A stretch of DNA of 64,000 bases, from NCBI GenBank assembly GCA_947179485.1, contig OX359246.1, positions 43,007,632 through 43,071,631 of the forward strand. Reading direction: 5' to 3'. Position 1 is the stretch's first letter, and every line of letters starts with the position of its first letter. Shown here piece after piece: positions 12,686-24,456 of the stretch. A program made the translations under genes and the position numbers. Under the pieces are notes generated by a model. It was not told the DNA's origin. It ran no database searches and saw only the letters and a program-made list of their open reading frames with translations. The stretch is from Allacma fusca. Its lineage: Eukaryota > Arthropoda > Collembola > Symphypleona > Sminthuridae.

Positions 12686-15600
12686 TTATGTATGTATGTA
12701 TGTATTTTAGGGGTTCCCTCTCACCTAATTGGAGAGAGATACTGCTCAGGCCATCAGGTGGGCCCATTGCAAATTGCCCTGTACACTTCACTTTGGGCGG
12801 GTTACGAAGCGGCCAGTTGCAATTGAGTAATACAACAGGTCGCTCGCGTTCGCCTGTTTAAGAAGACTTAGGTCTAAAGTGCATGCCATAAGATAGATAT
12901 TTCTAATGATGCACAAGGCAGGACACGTCGCCAAGAAGTGAAAGGCGTCCTCATCCTCTATGCCACAATATGTGCACAGGGGGCAGGTTGCCTTCCCAAT
13001 TCTATGGAGATGTTTTTGAAATCTGCCATGACCAGAAATAACCTCCGTGATCCACTTGATGTGGACTCGTGAGAATTTGGTCACCGATTTGTTCCCATAT
13101 AGTGAAGTATTTATCATTGATCTGGGATGAGCACCAATTTTCAGGTTTTGCCATCTCTCAGTGTGCAAGGCACGCAGTTTGCTGCGTACGATATGTTTCA
13201 CCACTGAGGTAGCAATTGGAAGTTTAGTTGGAATCCTGGTTTCTAGGGATTCTTTAGAGTAAGCGGCTTTCGCAAGTTTATCTGCCTCCTCGTTGCCTTC
13301 AAAACCTTGATGACTTGGTATCCAATGGAGCCGAACAGTGTTATCCTTGGATAAACTGCTCAGCGCCATGTTACAATCAAGTACTAGTTTAAGTTTTAGT
13401 ACTATAAAAGATGAGGCCAATGTTGTCCAATGACAGATCTTTGGTCCACTCAGACGTTTCGCCAATAACAATTCCAATATCGTTATTTACAAGTTGTGAC
13501 GGGATGATGCTATCGCTAAGTCTCAGTAGGATAGTTTCCATCGTCACCCATAGATTCCACAGTCTAATATGACTGCGTTTAACATGTGTCATAGATTCGT
13601 CGAGCCAGAGGTTCCTGGCCCTTAGTCTGCATTGTTCGGACAGCTATTCCCTGTTGATGTAAGTCTAGCGGAATAATGCCTAAAATCGCTTCTAATGTCG
13701 CAGTTGGAGTGCTTTTACAGGCACCTGTGATACTGAGACAAGCTTGCCTTTGCACACTGTTTATCTTGGCAAAGGTGTATTTTGCATTATAACCAGGATG
13801 CCAGACGACAACTGCGTATTCCAGAATGGGGCGCACGATTGTCGTGTACATCCAGTTTGCAAGTTTGGGGTTAATACCCCATTTCTTTCCGACCAAGCGT
13901 TTGATAGTGAGTAATGATCAGCTAGCTTTATTCGCAATGGAGAGACAATGTCCTCTCCATGTGAGGTGGCTATCTAACATAACTCCTAGATATCTTATGC
14001 TTGGGAAGATGGCGATTTGATTACCATAGTAGGAAAGTGTACTTATCCTCATGCGTGTGTTCCTGGTAAAAATGACTGCGCCCGTTTTTTTCGGGTTTAG
14101 TTTGAGACCCGTGCGTGTGCACCATACATCGATGATGCCTAGACCCTTAAGAGTTCTATCCGCACATCTTCTGAAGTCTTTTCCTGTCTGAGCAAGGACT
14201 GCGTCATCCGCAAATCCATGTGATGAGAGAGATGGCATCCTGGTATGAAGCTGTTGGAGTAGCTCATCCATAACGAGGTTCCAGATTAGAGGAGACAAAA
14301 CACCGCCCTGTGGGGTTTCCCTTTCAACTCCTCTCTCGCTGTGAGAGCTTCTCAGTGTGGAGCAAGCTAATCTGGATTGCAGCATGTGATTTATCCATCG
14401 AAAAATTACAGTGTCATTTCCAGATCTGCTCAGGGCTGATTCCATCGCTGAAAATAACAAATTATTAAATGCTCCATCGATGTCCGCAAATATTGCTATA
14501 ACAATTTCCTTATTTTCCAGGGCTCTTTCCACGTAGCATACAAGTGCTGCCTCTGTGGAAGTTCCCCGTAAATACTCAAATTGTTTGTTAACCCTAAGAG
14601 CTTGTAGTTGATATGTTCTTATGTGACAATCAACTAGTATTTCGAGTGTTTTCAATAGAAACGAGGAAAGTGAGATTGGTCTCCAAGCAGTCGAACTTTC
14701 GTAACAGCCTTTTCCAGGTTTTGAAATGAATATCACTCTTGCTTTGCGCCATTCTAGTGGCACGTAACCTAGTGTCAAACAACCTTTGTAGATTGTGCAC
14801 AGGTGAGTACTGGGAACATCCAGACCCTTTAGTAGAACTATTGGGGAGATGTTGGCTGTACCAGCAGCTTTGAAGGGGCCACAGGTACTCAATGCCCACT
14901 TTATTTTGGATGGATTAACTATTTTGTCTAGCTACGTCACTTCCATTAGGTTATGATCCCAAGTTATGGAGTTTAACGAGGGACCACATGGAAAGTGGTG
15001 AGCTAGTAGTTCATCTAGAACCAGGTAATCATCCCTTGTGTGCATACCAATCGGGAGTTTCATGCGGCTAGGAGTTTTCCGATTCTCCGAACTTAATACG
15101 TTTTTTAGTCTAGCCGCTACTGGTAAACAGGTTATGCTCTCAAAGTCGTTTTGCCAAGACTTGCGTTTCTCGCTTCTTAAAACTTTTTTATATTTATTTC
15201 GGCATCTCTTATAGATCTCCCAGGCTGATGGATCACGCTCATTGGGGTTACCAACCAATCGGAGGAGACCACGAGATCTTTTACAGGGTGCAGACAATTC
15301 ATTGGTCCACCAAGGAACAGTTTTTTGCCTCCACGAAATTGTTTTTAGTGGACAGGCTTTGTCAAAGATGTTTGGATCGATGATGTTATCAACACAGCCT
15401 GATTCTCAAGTTTACCAACATTCAGAGGTGCCTCCATGTGTACACCATTTAGATCTTCAGATAAGCAATTGACGTATTTTTCCCAATCAGCCTTCCTTTT
15501 ATGACGAGTTTTTATTGGGTTTGGCTTCATGGCGGACACCAAACATCCAATGTACAAGTGGTCAGACATGGATTCAACATCCAGAACGCCCCACTGTCTA

Positions 15601-16240
15601 ATTAGACTATGTGCCCAGCTGTTTGTTATTGTAACATCTAAGACCTCCTGTCTATTAGCAACTACGAATGTGGGTATATTTCCCACATTGCAGGTCTGCA
15701 GGTGGTTTCTTAGTAAGAATTCAAGTAGCTGCTCGCCTCGTGAGTTTATATTGGAGCTACCACAAGCTGTGTGGTGAACATTTGCATCTGCACCCATAAC
15801 CAGCGGGATCTTTAGCTGATTACAGTATTCAACAAGATTTGTGATAGATCTGCTAGGAGTCGTTTGTGTGTCACCAGGGCAATAAGCTGATGCAAACACA
15901 ATGGTTCCGCTTCTCCATTCAGTGGAAATAGCCATCAAGTCTCTATCATTGAATTGAGAGAGAGGAGTAGCTATTATGTTTTTGGTTGTTACAATGCAAG
16001 CCCTATGGGCTTCGTTTATTGTATCAACAAATAAATTATCTCTTTTTCCAAGGCCTGAGATTTTATTTTTGACCAAATATGGTTCTTGAATGAGGAAAAT
16101 AAGACCACTTACCAGAGATTTATGCTCGGCGATTTTACCATGCTTGTATTTTGACAACCATTTAAATTAATCTGGTAAACTATTAATAAAAATTTGGAAA
16201 TCATGAATTTCGATAGGGCTAGCCATGTTTTAGCTAAAAT
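12686..16240 (-). mobile_element. defective non-LTR retrotransposon (RNase H-bearing, I/LOA/Jockey-superfamily type)
   Basis: Minus-strand ORF2 in pieces. The AP-like endonuclease is at 16157-15345 (VMGADANVHHTACGSSN, VESMSDHLYIGC). The thumb/linker is at about 15365-14935. The reverse transcriptase is at 14892-13579, with WRPISLSS, TPQGGVLSPLIWNLV and a FADD box (GFADDAVL) where many relatives have YADD. An RNase H ends in VRLHWIPSHQGFEGNEEADK, and the tail holds a Cys/His motif (CPLC..C....DAFHFLATC). Inactive: a frameshift near 15360, in-frame stops at 14932-14934 and 13918-13920, and a frameshift near 13390 where the RNase H N-terminal part is degraded. ORF1 is absent, so it is probably 5'-truncated. 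The 3' end carries a short TACA-type simple repeat at about 12689-12706, as usual for this class. Confidence 0.88.
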
Positions 16241-16935
16241 TTGGAACATAAATATATTAGATGGGCATATAGTTTTTGTGATTATGTTCATCCACCCTCA
16301 CACCCAGAATGCTGCTTAGCGCGAAACGATAATTTTTGAGTCTCTTACCTTGATGGATGCGACCACACTGAAGCTGAACAATTTGGTCATGACGATATTT
16401 TATCAATGACAGTTGACCCAACTTCGGATGATGAGAATCCACTAATCAGTGAACGACGTGTGAAAACGTGTCACAAACTGGAACCAAACTCGGCACACGT
16501 ATAATATGTGTCTAATTAAAGCCCTAATTCCAATCTGGGCCAGTTTTGTCACCGTTTAGATTATGAAACCGGTATCGACGCTCTTTGACCTCTTGAGGTC
16601 AGTATCTTGGAATTTTGAAGTCAGATCTCGCTGAAAAGTTTTTTGCACGTTATTTAATTTTTATTCTTGCCATTTTTGAAGTTATATTGCTAATTTTCAC
16701 TGTTTGAATTTTTTGGTACCCCATAAACCCCCCTCATTTTTTGCTAACTTGGACCCGGGATATCTCCGAATCCCGTCGTCAGATTTTTTCGGGGCAATTA
16801 TCAAAAATGATCTACTGATCAAGGCGCACCCTGCAGTAATTTTTTCGTTGAAATCGAACAGAGGGCATTTTCTCATAAGGATTGTGCGGTGTCCTTTATT
16901 TGTTAATCTAGGTGGGCATTAATTTTCGTCATGCT
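16241..16935. other. unassigned accessory DNA
   Basis: Between the retrotransposon 5' end and the third duplicon relic. If this relic copied the whole unit, the decarboxylase gene would be expected here, but no decarboxylase exon is recognisable. The 16704-16922 open frame matches nothing I know. Confidence 0.4.
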
Positions 16936-17840
16936 GTAGTCATGCACATATTTGCATAACCTGATAATTAAACAAATAATTTCTCATTTAGTTGAAGGTT
17001 ACATCTTTCCTTGAATTCTGTATTTAAGTGTTTGCTTTTACGAGTTTATGAGCTTGTTCTAATTGTTTTCCAAGCTGATTTTACATTTAGATTTATGTTT
17101 ACTCGTGTGGTGAGGAATTTTTTGGTTTTGGACCAATTTTTATTATCTCACAAAATGAAGTTCTTCGACTCTGACAATATTTTGATTGTTGTGCGCAGTG
17201 ATAATAATAGCCTAAAGTAATGATCCGGTTGAGTATTATACGCATGAAAGGTCGCTTTTATTGAAGAGATTATATATGTAATTATGTTTTAATGTATTAT
17301 GATGAAATCCACATTCTCACATGTCTCTTCATTTTTGCCGAATCAATTATGCACATACAATTATATAAGCCAATACCGGCTTCCTTTTATATGTTCTTTG
17401 TTTTTTAATTAATTATAAAAAGAATACTACTGTGTGCATACAGATCGGCAGCGTGAAACGTTTTTGGTAAATATTCAGCATTACAAACATTGACAACATA
17501 TATTAAATACTGTCGGAGTCGGATGGATTCTGGACTAACAAGCAACTCTCGTGACATCCTATAGGGATCGAAAACAAATTTTGTGTGAGTATATATAGGT
17601 ACATTGCCTGATCAAACGTACGGCTATCTCTCTCACTCAAGTATACACATTGCACAATTTTGAATATCCTCCAACTGACGAAATATATTAGGAAATAAAA
17701 TTTCAGCAGGTAAACATACGTTAATATTTTTGCTAAACCAATTTATCCCTGAGCATAAGAATTAACATTTGTTTCATTTCTGATTTCTAAGAACAACCCC
17801 CGGATGATTACACAAACATTTTCAATTCTCATAATTAAGA
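16936..17840 (-). repeat. third relic of the decarboxylase upstream flank, part 1
   Basis: Matches the upstream flanks of both decarboxylase copies (about 9430-10310 and 30765-31860). Shared blocks include one with TACAGATCGGCAGCGTGAAA near 17440 (also near 9995) and one with GAACCCCCGG-type sequence near 17790 (also near 31800). It stops at 17840 where a different repeat begins; the flank resumes at 19668. Confidence 0.75.
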
Positions 17841-18305
17841 AGAGCTATGTAGTATTTTCAAATACAGTATTTTAAAATACGTATTTGGAGACCACCAAGT
17901 ATTTTGTATTTTATAGTTTGCAAGCAGTGGTTAAGTATTTTGCCAGTATTCTAATGGCCTGATGACGCACAAAAGTATTTAGATTTACTTACTCTCAATG
18001 ATATGTGAAATGTATTTCAAATAAAGTATTAGGCTCAAAGTACTTTTCAACAGCACGATTATGGCTTTGACATATCGTATATTGTGTGTGCAATATCTAT
18101 GAGAGTTCCATTTTAGCAATGGAATAACATACGTTGGAATGAATCCTTTTTACTACATCAAACTTGCACAGGTTCTGCATGTCGTCGCTGAAGTGGCTAG
18201 ATTGTCTACACGCGCATGGTTTGGTACACCACTTAGACCATTTTGCCTGTTCAAAAACGATATTTAAGATGTGCCGAAGACCGACTCAATTTAATTTTCA
18301 AGTGC
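17841..18305 (-). mobile_element. partial copy of the AAATAC-word element
   Basis: Inverted relative to the complete element at 62213-63129, matching its right half (about 62660-63129). It has the same AGAGCTATG terminus, GTATTT/AAATAC words and a decayed form of the hairpin block (18198-18260). The other end is missing and no target duplication was found. It was inserted into the duplicon flank. Confidence 0.7.
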
Positions 18306-18958
18306 TGTTAAGCTTAAGTAATTATTACATATGATAATATGGGTGTCTCCCGAAAAGAATCCTGAAATAAATTATTATTATTATTATTAAGTAATTATTA
18401 CATGCTATGCTTGTATGTTATGCAAGCAGTTCTCTCATTGTCAGTTAACTCGTTTAACAATCGTAGAACCTCACTGGTTCTCACTTCGCTTTACTGCTAA
18501 AATCTCCAATGCCGATGCCAGCAGGAAAATAATTCTCTTCAACGTAGCAAGTTTCAACTAGCTTACTCATCGCTGGTTTTCAAGACTCTTCGATTTACAG
18601 GATCAGTTTTAAGTCAACAGCCAAACCATTTGGTAAGCAACCTCGTTGTTATGTACTACTGAATTCAGTTTTCTCATCACTAATTTACCTGATTGTACCA
18701 CTAATTGCTAGTAGGAAAATTGTGACTAATGGTGAACCCTGACATGTATTAGAATTTTCAATTCTGTAAATTGTGACTTGTAGTCATAGCTATAGTTTCA
18801 AATACGCGAAAAATACAAATTACATGTATTCGCAATTATGGGAGATCAAAGTTCAAGCAATAGCTGTGATGCTGCAATTATTACACTGAATGAAATTCAC
18901 AATGAGGGAAATAAAGGGACAAGTCAACACAGATCTGAAGTGTACCAAAAATTCCAAT
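18306..18958. other. accessory spacer holding a short open frame
   Basis: Includes a TTA microsatellite near 18371-18392 and a short frame from ATG 18838 (MGDQSSSNSCDAAIITLNEI) that runs into the MITE at 18967. The frame resembles nothing I can name. It may belong to a larger element whose right end is at 19604. Confidence 0.35.
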
Positions 18959-18966
18959 GGGTTAAA

Positions 18967-19325
18967 GCAGGGGTCGGATTTTTGTGGGAAGGCGGGAAGA
19001 TTGTTCCCAGGGAAAAACGATTTCTGGCAGGTAAAATCTTAAAGGGAAAGAATTCTTTTTTTGGAACAGGGATTTTCAAATTTGTTGGCGTGCTTACAGG
19101 AAATTTATTAGCAAACAGGGTTTCTTTGATTGGCTGACCTTATTTGACAGGGAATTGACGTCTTATAGAGAAATTATTTTTGCCCACAGAAATATTGAAA
19201 ATCGTTGACCTTTATTTCAGCAGGGATTTTTGAAATCGTTGAGGACCTCCCTGCAGGGACATTTGATTCAGCAGGAAAGTTCATACAGGATATACCAGGG
19301 AAATTTTCAAAAATCCGACCACTGC
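18967..19325. mobile_element. hAT-type MITE, CAGGG-word element
   Basis: Terminal repeats GCAGGGGTCGGATTTTTG and its near-perfect inverse (17 of 18) sit inside a perfect 8-bp duplication, GGGTTAAA, at 18959-18966 and 19326-19333. Length 359 bp with no coding capacity. CAGGG/CCCTG is repeated through it. A diverged inverted relative lies at about 54190-54425. Confidence 0.85.
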
Positions 19326-19333
19326 GGGTTAAA

Positions 19334-19604
19334 GAAACTGAAAGAACTTGATATTTGGTTATTTAAAGCGATGCATAAATTGAGTTACCAGTGGCATAAA
19401 TTTGTATGTTGCCTCTCTCTGCCGATCTTTAAGTACTTTTGGGAACAGGACAGGAACTTTCCTGTTCCTGCAGGAACGGGTCCAGGAACTTAGGATTGGT
19501 ACCCATTTTTATGGGAACGGGATAGTTTATTTGGTTCCTCAAAAATGGGTATAGGTACAGGAACAGGAATGGGTACCAAATTCTTGTTCCCATGGACAGC
19601 ACTA
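19334..19604 (-). mobile_element. partial GTTCC-word element (inverted copy of 52353 element)
   Basis: The stretch from about 19345 to 19604 matches 52353-52590 in inverse orientation. It ends with the same terminus (GTTCCCATGGACAGCACTA) and is dense in GGAAC/GTTCC. Its other end is not visible, and the CAGGG-word MITE at 18967 is nested beside it. No matching target duplication for CTTAGAGT was found upstream. Confidence 0.7.
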
Positions 19605-19667
19605 CTTAGAGTCAATAATACTTAGTACACATATTACAGTCAAAATTACAAAACAGTTAAAAATTCA

Positions 19668-19925
19668 AAAAATGATAATATAGGTTAGTTTCTATCGCTA
19701 ATTTATCCAATTACAGTACGATAGATGAAACTTTCCACCCTCGATTGGGTCCTCGATAACTATCCAACAAATTATTGAACTGACGCGAAATTATGTGATG
19801 CACAATGCAAATATAGGCAGATACGTATACATCTAGAAATTACTGTTTACATAAACTGAAAGCTTTTCTTCCAGCTTTCCAAATCAAATATTTGGGTAAA
19901 CAGTACTATGGTTGGCAGGGTGATT
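19668..19925 (-). repeat. third duplicon relic, part 2, with a scrap of the EFR3 last exon
   Basis: Matches 32070-32300 with a shared order of landmarks: a TAGGTTAGTTTCTA block, then a GGGTCCTCG(G/A)TAAC-type block, then a segment that at 32253-32300 is the last coding exon of EFR3. At 19878-19922 the corresponding bases are still recognisable but frame-broken. The copied unit therefore reached into EFR3. Confidence 0.72.
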
Positions 19926-20769
19926 TACTTTGGTCGTGGTCATCGGTTACCGTCGGAGTTCCAAATGTGAACGAGGGCATTGCTGGCTCCATTACTACCG
20001 AGACTTAAAGGGTTGGAATCCCTGAGAGTTTCCGGTATAAGCTACAGAAGGGTGCCCTTCTGTGCCAATTGCTGCAACGGTTTCTGCGGCAACTTGGCCT
20101 CCTCTTATCGTGTTGGCTCCACTTAAATTCACAATGATTCATGTGTTGGTATGGCATGTTCCCAATGCAATGATAAGGGATTACAACCAGATGGTCCAAT
20201 AATATTGTTTTTATTATGTAATACAAAATCTATAAGATTTATAGCTAATGAGTGACTCCCAAAATAAGTCCTAACATTCATTATAATATCATATGGAATT
20301 TTAATATCAACGGAAAACCATGGCATTCTTATCTATGTGAATTTTTTTAAGCATTCCCATAGATCCTCGTTTTTATTTTTAAGATTTTACAGGATCAAGG
20401 TTCTTAATTATTTTGCCAGATCGCCTGATTTCCAATTCTCCTACCCATAGTTGTACTTACTCACAGGTTCCGGTTTCCATATCAATTAGAATTTCCGTGG
20501 TTTGAAATGGTCCTTTATTCAGCATGGAGCTATTTCTTCTCTAGGACCCAGCTGGCGCCTCGAACTCTACGCAATAACTCTGTACGTGTTTTTATAGTAA
20601 ATAAATACGTTGTTCCCCGGTCTGAGCAGGCTAGTGTTATAACCCCATTATGAGTTTCATCATTTCTTTTCTGGGATTTTTTTCCTTTCTCCTCCCAGAA
20701 AATGAGCATTTTCGTATCTACCATAGATGGTTGCAAATTGATTTACATTTTTGCGGGGCTGTATCCGTT
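19926..20769. other. transposon-derived DNA, unassigned
   Basis: Open minus-strand frames at 20326-20005 and 20736-20530 carry protein-like sequence but no family I can name. Given the Ty3/gypsy RNase H piece immediately to the right on the same strand, this may be the downstream part of that element. Confidence 0.3.
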
Positions 20770-20972
20770 TGGAAGTGGACGTTATCACTTTGATAATGGA
20801 AAGCATGTGCTTAAAATCAGCTTCCAATGAAAAATGAAGCCCCGTAATAAAATCTGTAACTCTAGCACAAGCCCATGCAAATTCGAGTGATTCCTTTTCA
20901 ATTTGGGCATAATTATTGTCACTAGAACTTAACGCACAGGACGCATAAGCAACAAGCTTCCATAATCCGTCG
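20770..20972 (-). mobile_element. Ty3/gypsy pol fragment (RT-RNase H)
   Basis: The minus strand reads LWKLVAYASCALSSSD, then YAQIEKESLEFAWACARVTD and GLHFSLEADFKHMLSIIK. This is the gypsy RNase H signature (VAYASR-L, YAQIEKEALA-VWAC, F-LETDHK-L) with the catalytic region altered (LEADFK for LETDHK). The frame is lost on both sides. Confidence 0.75.
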
Positions 20973-21689
20973 CCTGGCTTTTATTCTAAACAGCTAATCA
21001 TATATATCTATAAAATTGCATATAGAAGCGTTTAATGTAACCTATTGTTAGCCAGTAAATATTGGTCATGTTCATTAATGTTGCGGTCGCATACACAGAT
21101 ATCATCCATGTGAATATGACCCCTTCTTGTCCAATCAAAATGTATGTAAGTCTTTTATTCACGTGCTTTGGTAATGATGAGATTCGAAAGGGAATCCTCA
21201 GAAAGCAAAGCCTCTCGAAAGCGGTAGTAAACATAGTCAATATTTTAAACTTCTGGCACAATTAAGCTACGTATAGAGTCAAGAGCCATCATGCATATCC
21301 TTTAATCATACATGTGTACTAGTCAGTTATAAATTCAACAACTCGTCCCATTTCTAACAGCATTCTAGAATTGAACCTGGCGCGCTTGTAAATTTTATTA
21401 CGAAAAATGGATGTCAAAATGGATGTCAAATGGATGTTTTTCTTGCAACAAGAAAGTTGTTGTAGTCAAAGTTAATAAGAGTCAAGGCTAACGTTTCCCA
21501 TATGATCAGCAAACATCGGATATGTGGAAAGAATTCAGCATTAATACGAAATAATGTTTTCATGATTGCAGGAGAAAGTACATTTTCTGCAGTATCATGA
21601 AATAGCGGATCTGTTTGACCATGTTAAGGTGGCATCAAAGGTATTGAACCTCAATCATAAAAAAGGAGGTTGTCGGCGGTTGATACAGC

Positions 21690-22020
21690 ATCGGAGATAG
21701 CTGTTACAATGAAGTTGCAAAAATTCAAAATGCCAACATTTTGTGGTGATTTGGTCTCGTGAACTTCATTCAGGGACCTATTTATGTCAAGAATACATAA
21801 TCACTCTGGAAAGAGAATCAGGAATCGAGTTCAGGAGAATGGCGGTCACTGCTTTATTGGTAGTAAAACGGAATTGGAAAAGCCGATTGATGAAGATAGT
21901 GATTTGGCAATGTTGCGTACTAAAACGTTGGATCGCGAGACCCATAAATTGTTGGAAACGAAAACGAGACTGGAGATAATTCCAAAGATGGCGGAGCTGA
22001 TTGCAAATGGCTGCAAATGA
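21690..22020 (+). mobile_element. BEL/Pao-like gag fragment
   Basis: Plus-strand pieces in two frames: MKLQKFKMPTFCGDLVSWTS, then FRDLFMSRIHNHS, then DSDLAMLRTKTLDRETHKLL. These match the BEL/Pao gag pattern (P-F-G---W-SFRDLF-S-VH). Frameshifted, no LTRs adjacent. The family call is from memory of the motif. Confidence 0.5.
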
Positions 22021-22029
22021 GTTACCATG

Positions 22030-22610
22030 TAAGCTCGTATCGTTTGACCTGGTTTCAGGCATTATTAGCATAGCTGTAACTGTTGTTGACGAGGGATAGA
22101 TGGCGTCGGCAGCCGAGCCCTCAATGGATGCCAGTAGGTTCTGTAGTTTTTAATCGTTTGATAGACCGCTGCCTCCTCGAATAAACCGGTATATTTGGGA
22201 ATTGTGGACTGTGTTGGTTTCAGAGCTTGAGTAACCTGGTATACCACAAACTGGTTGGCCACCCCATTATAGTGGCGCAAGCTGCGCTTGTGCATTTAAC
22301 TCGGTTTGGAGACGCTTAAAAGCGGTGTACTCTCCTTTCTGATTCCTACTCTAGTAGTTTGGCGTGCCACTGTGCTATTTTGTTTTCAAGGTCCAGGATA
22401 TCCTCAAGGATTGAGTTAATGTCTGCTTCGACTTTATCCACACCGTGCTGGTTAGAACATGGCCCCAAAATGGTCGCTAATTGTCTTCTAGGTCCTAATC
22501 AGGGACTCTTTGTAACCTCCAACGTTTTTCGGATCCGCCATTACTGCTTGTCTCACTTTACGCTCAGTCATGTATATGAATCTAACTTATGCTTTGCCTG
22601 GTGTTATCGC
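22030..22610 (-). mobile_element. second gag-like fragment, opposite strand
   Basis: The minus strand contains ADINSILEDILDLENKIAQW, PTQSTIPKYTGLFEEAAVYQ and KLQNLLASIEGSAADAI in different frames. The last resembles the gag segment that precedes EAA--I in BEL/Pao proteins. Head-to-head with the fragment at 21690-22020, so two insertions or an inversion. Confidence 0.35.
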
Positions 22611-23360
22611 TAGAGTTGTCTGCACCCCAGTAAAATTGACCATCACGAATAAAATGAGATGCAAATGAGGGACTGCGATTGTACTGTCAATTATTCTTAC
22701 ATTTTTCTAAAATAAACATAAATTGCAATCCGAACTTGGGTGCCCCAGGACGTCATTTTTTCGGAATCTTGAGGAGTCCTTTCCCGTATACTGTTCAATG
22801 GTGATATTTTCGGAGGCAACTCCGGGTAATTTCCAATCGTAGTGTCTGGTATGATTTTAAACTTCGGCAGGATACCTCAGAAAGTTCTATCTTTGGTCAA
22901 GCTCTCAATCCGGGTACAATTTAATCCCCCTAGCAGATATAACATCTAGCCTTGTGCGGCGTACCTGTTGACGGCGGAGTTCGTGATTTTGTTGTCTTCT
23001 AAAATTAAATTTTCAGTAATTTTTGAAACAATAATTTAAAATAAAACTTGCCCTGGACCCCACTGGATTGTTTGGTAGCATTTTCTGGAGTTTTTTAAAA
23101 TATAGCTTTCTTAATTTTGGCTGTTTTTGGACAGGAGATTTTTGTGTCATTAGGTTAAACCAAACTTTGTCACCCACTCTAACACTATTCTTTCACATCC
23201 TAATTTTGCTGCCCTATTTCCTGAGTACAAATCAAGTCTCTGATACTTTAAAACTCAGAGTCCGCGTATTAACTTATATTTTAGTAAATTGAATTTTCAA
23301 TTTATTAAAACATTTGATTCCGAGGGAGACCATTATTTGTAATTCCGGCCTTATGAGTAT
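22611..23360. other. spacer, nothing recognised
   Basis: No open frame with a recognisable family and no terminal repeats. Immediately left of a solo LTR. Confidence 0.4.
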
Positions 23361-24019
23361 TGTTAAGTTATCATTGTAATTGGGATTACTTAACTTGTAA
23401 AAATGAGCAGGTTCGTGTATGTAACGAAAAGAGTAAAATAAAGTATAATAAATAGGGGGAAATGTAGCAGGTAGATAATACACTCTCTTGCTGTGAGGGA
23501 TTTCGGGAGTTTAGTCTCAAGATAATATAATGTAAAGTAAAATATTAACAGAGTATTGCCAATTATAGTAATATTTATTCAGTGTACAAAAAGAATAAGA
23601 GGAAGAGTGAGAGCTAGAGAAGGAGAGTGGAGTGGAGTGGAGTCCGGCAGAGTAACAGTAAGTTACAATGGAGAATATCCGAGCCAGACTCCCCGATTGT
23701 GTGAAGGAGCTGGGTTTATATAGTGTAGGGTTGGCTGTAAAACAGGAATTATCCAGTTCAAACTGGTTTCGTTTCCGTTACATTTACATTGTTACTCTTA
23801 TTCAGAGCTAATACCAATGAGACTACAGAGTCCAAGCTTCTTAGATGAAACATCCTTTTTTAACCAATAGTTGAGCACGATACAATAGACAATAAGATTC
23901 TCTTTTCTTTACAAATGTAAGTAATATTCCTTACGTGTTACAGTTAACAGTAAGAGGCTTCATTGTTACTCTTAACATACAATGTAATATTTTTCTTAAA
24001 ATACAAGTATGGCTTAACA
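23361..24019. mobile_element. solo LTR (TGTTAAG...CTTAACA)
   Basis: Begins TGTTAAG and ends CTTAACA, with a 4-bp duplication GTAT on both sides (23357-23360, 24020-24023). It is homologous to 50069-50692 and to 48196-48659, so these three define one LTR family. It contains a GGAGTGGAGTGGAGTCC block and an A-rich 3' part. Orientation and superfamily are not determinable from the LTR alone. Confidence 0.85.
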
Positions 24020-24344
24020 GTATGGATATCAATATTTGGCGTGCAACCCCCAACTTATAAGTATAAATCCAATAAAAGTATATGCTTCACCTAAAGTTTC
24101 GCCTCTTCATTTAATCATGATTGTTTTCATTATCCCTTTTGATTTGCTTAAATTGGAACCTTCTTAGTGCCGGCACCCTCACAACAATATTGACCGTACA
24201 ACGAGTCATGCACCGCTGTAGTGATAGAGCCAGGACTCCTTTACATAATCCCAGGAGCTGATACATATGGCTAAAATAGTAAAAACGCACAATTCTACAC
24301 GACTAGAATCAACAATACCCTGTGATTTAAAAAATGAGGTCAAA
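24020..24344. other. spacer left of duplicon copy B
   Basis: No gene or repeat recognised between the solo LTR and the 3' edge of the duplicated unit. Confidence 0.4.
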
Positions 24345-24456
24345 CAGTACAATTCCCGTTTTCAATGATCAAGTGTTTATATCTTCAGTTGTTGTATTAA
24401 ATACGAACAATGATTGATATACATAGGTGATCTGTAGAATTTAACTTGCGAAGTAT

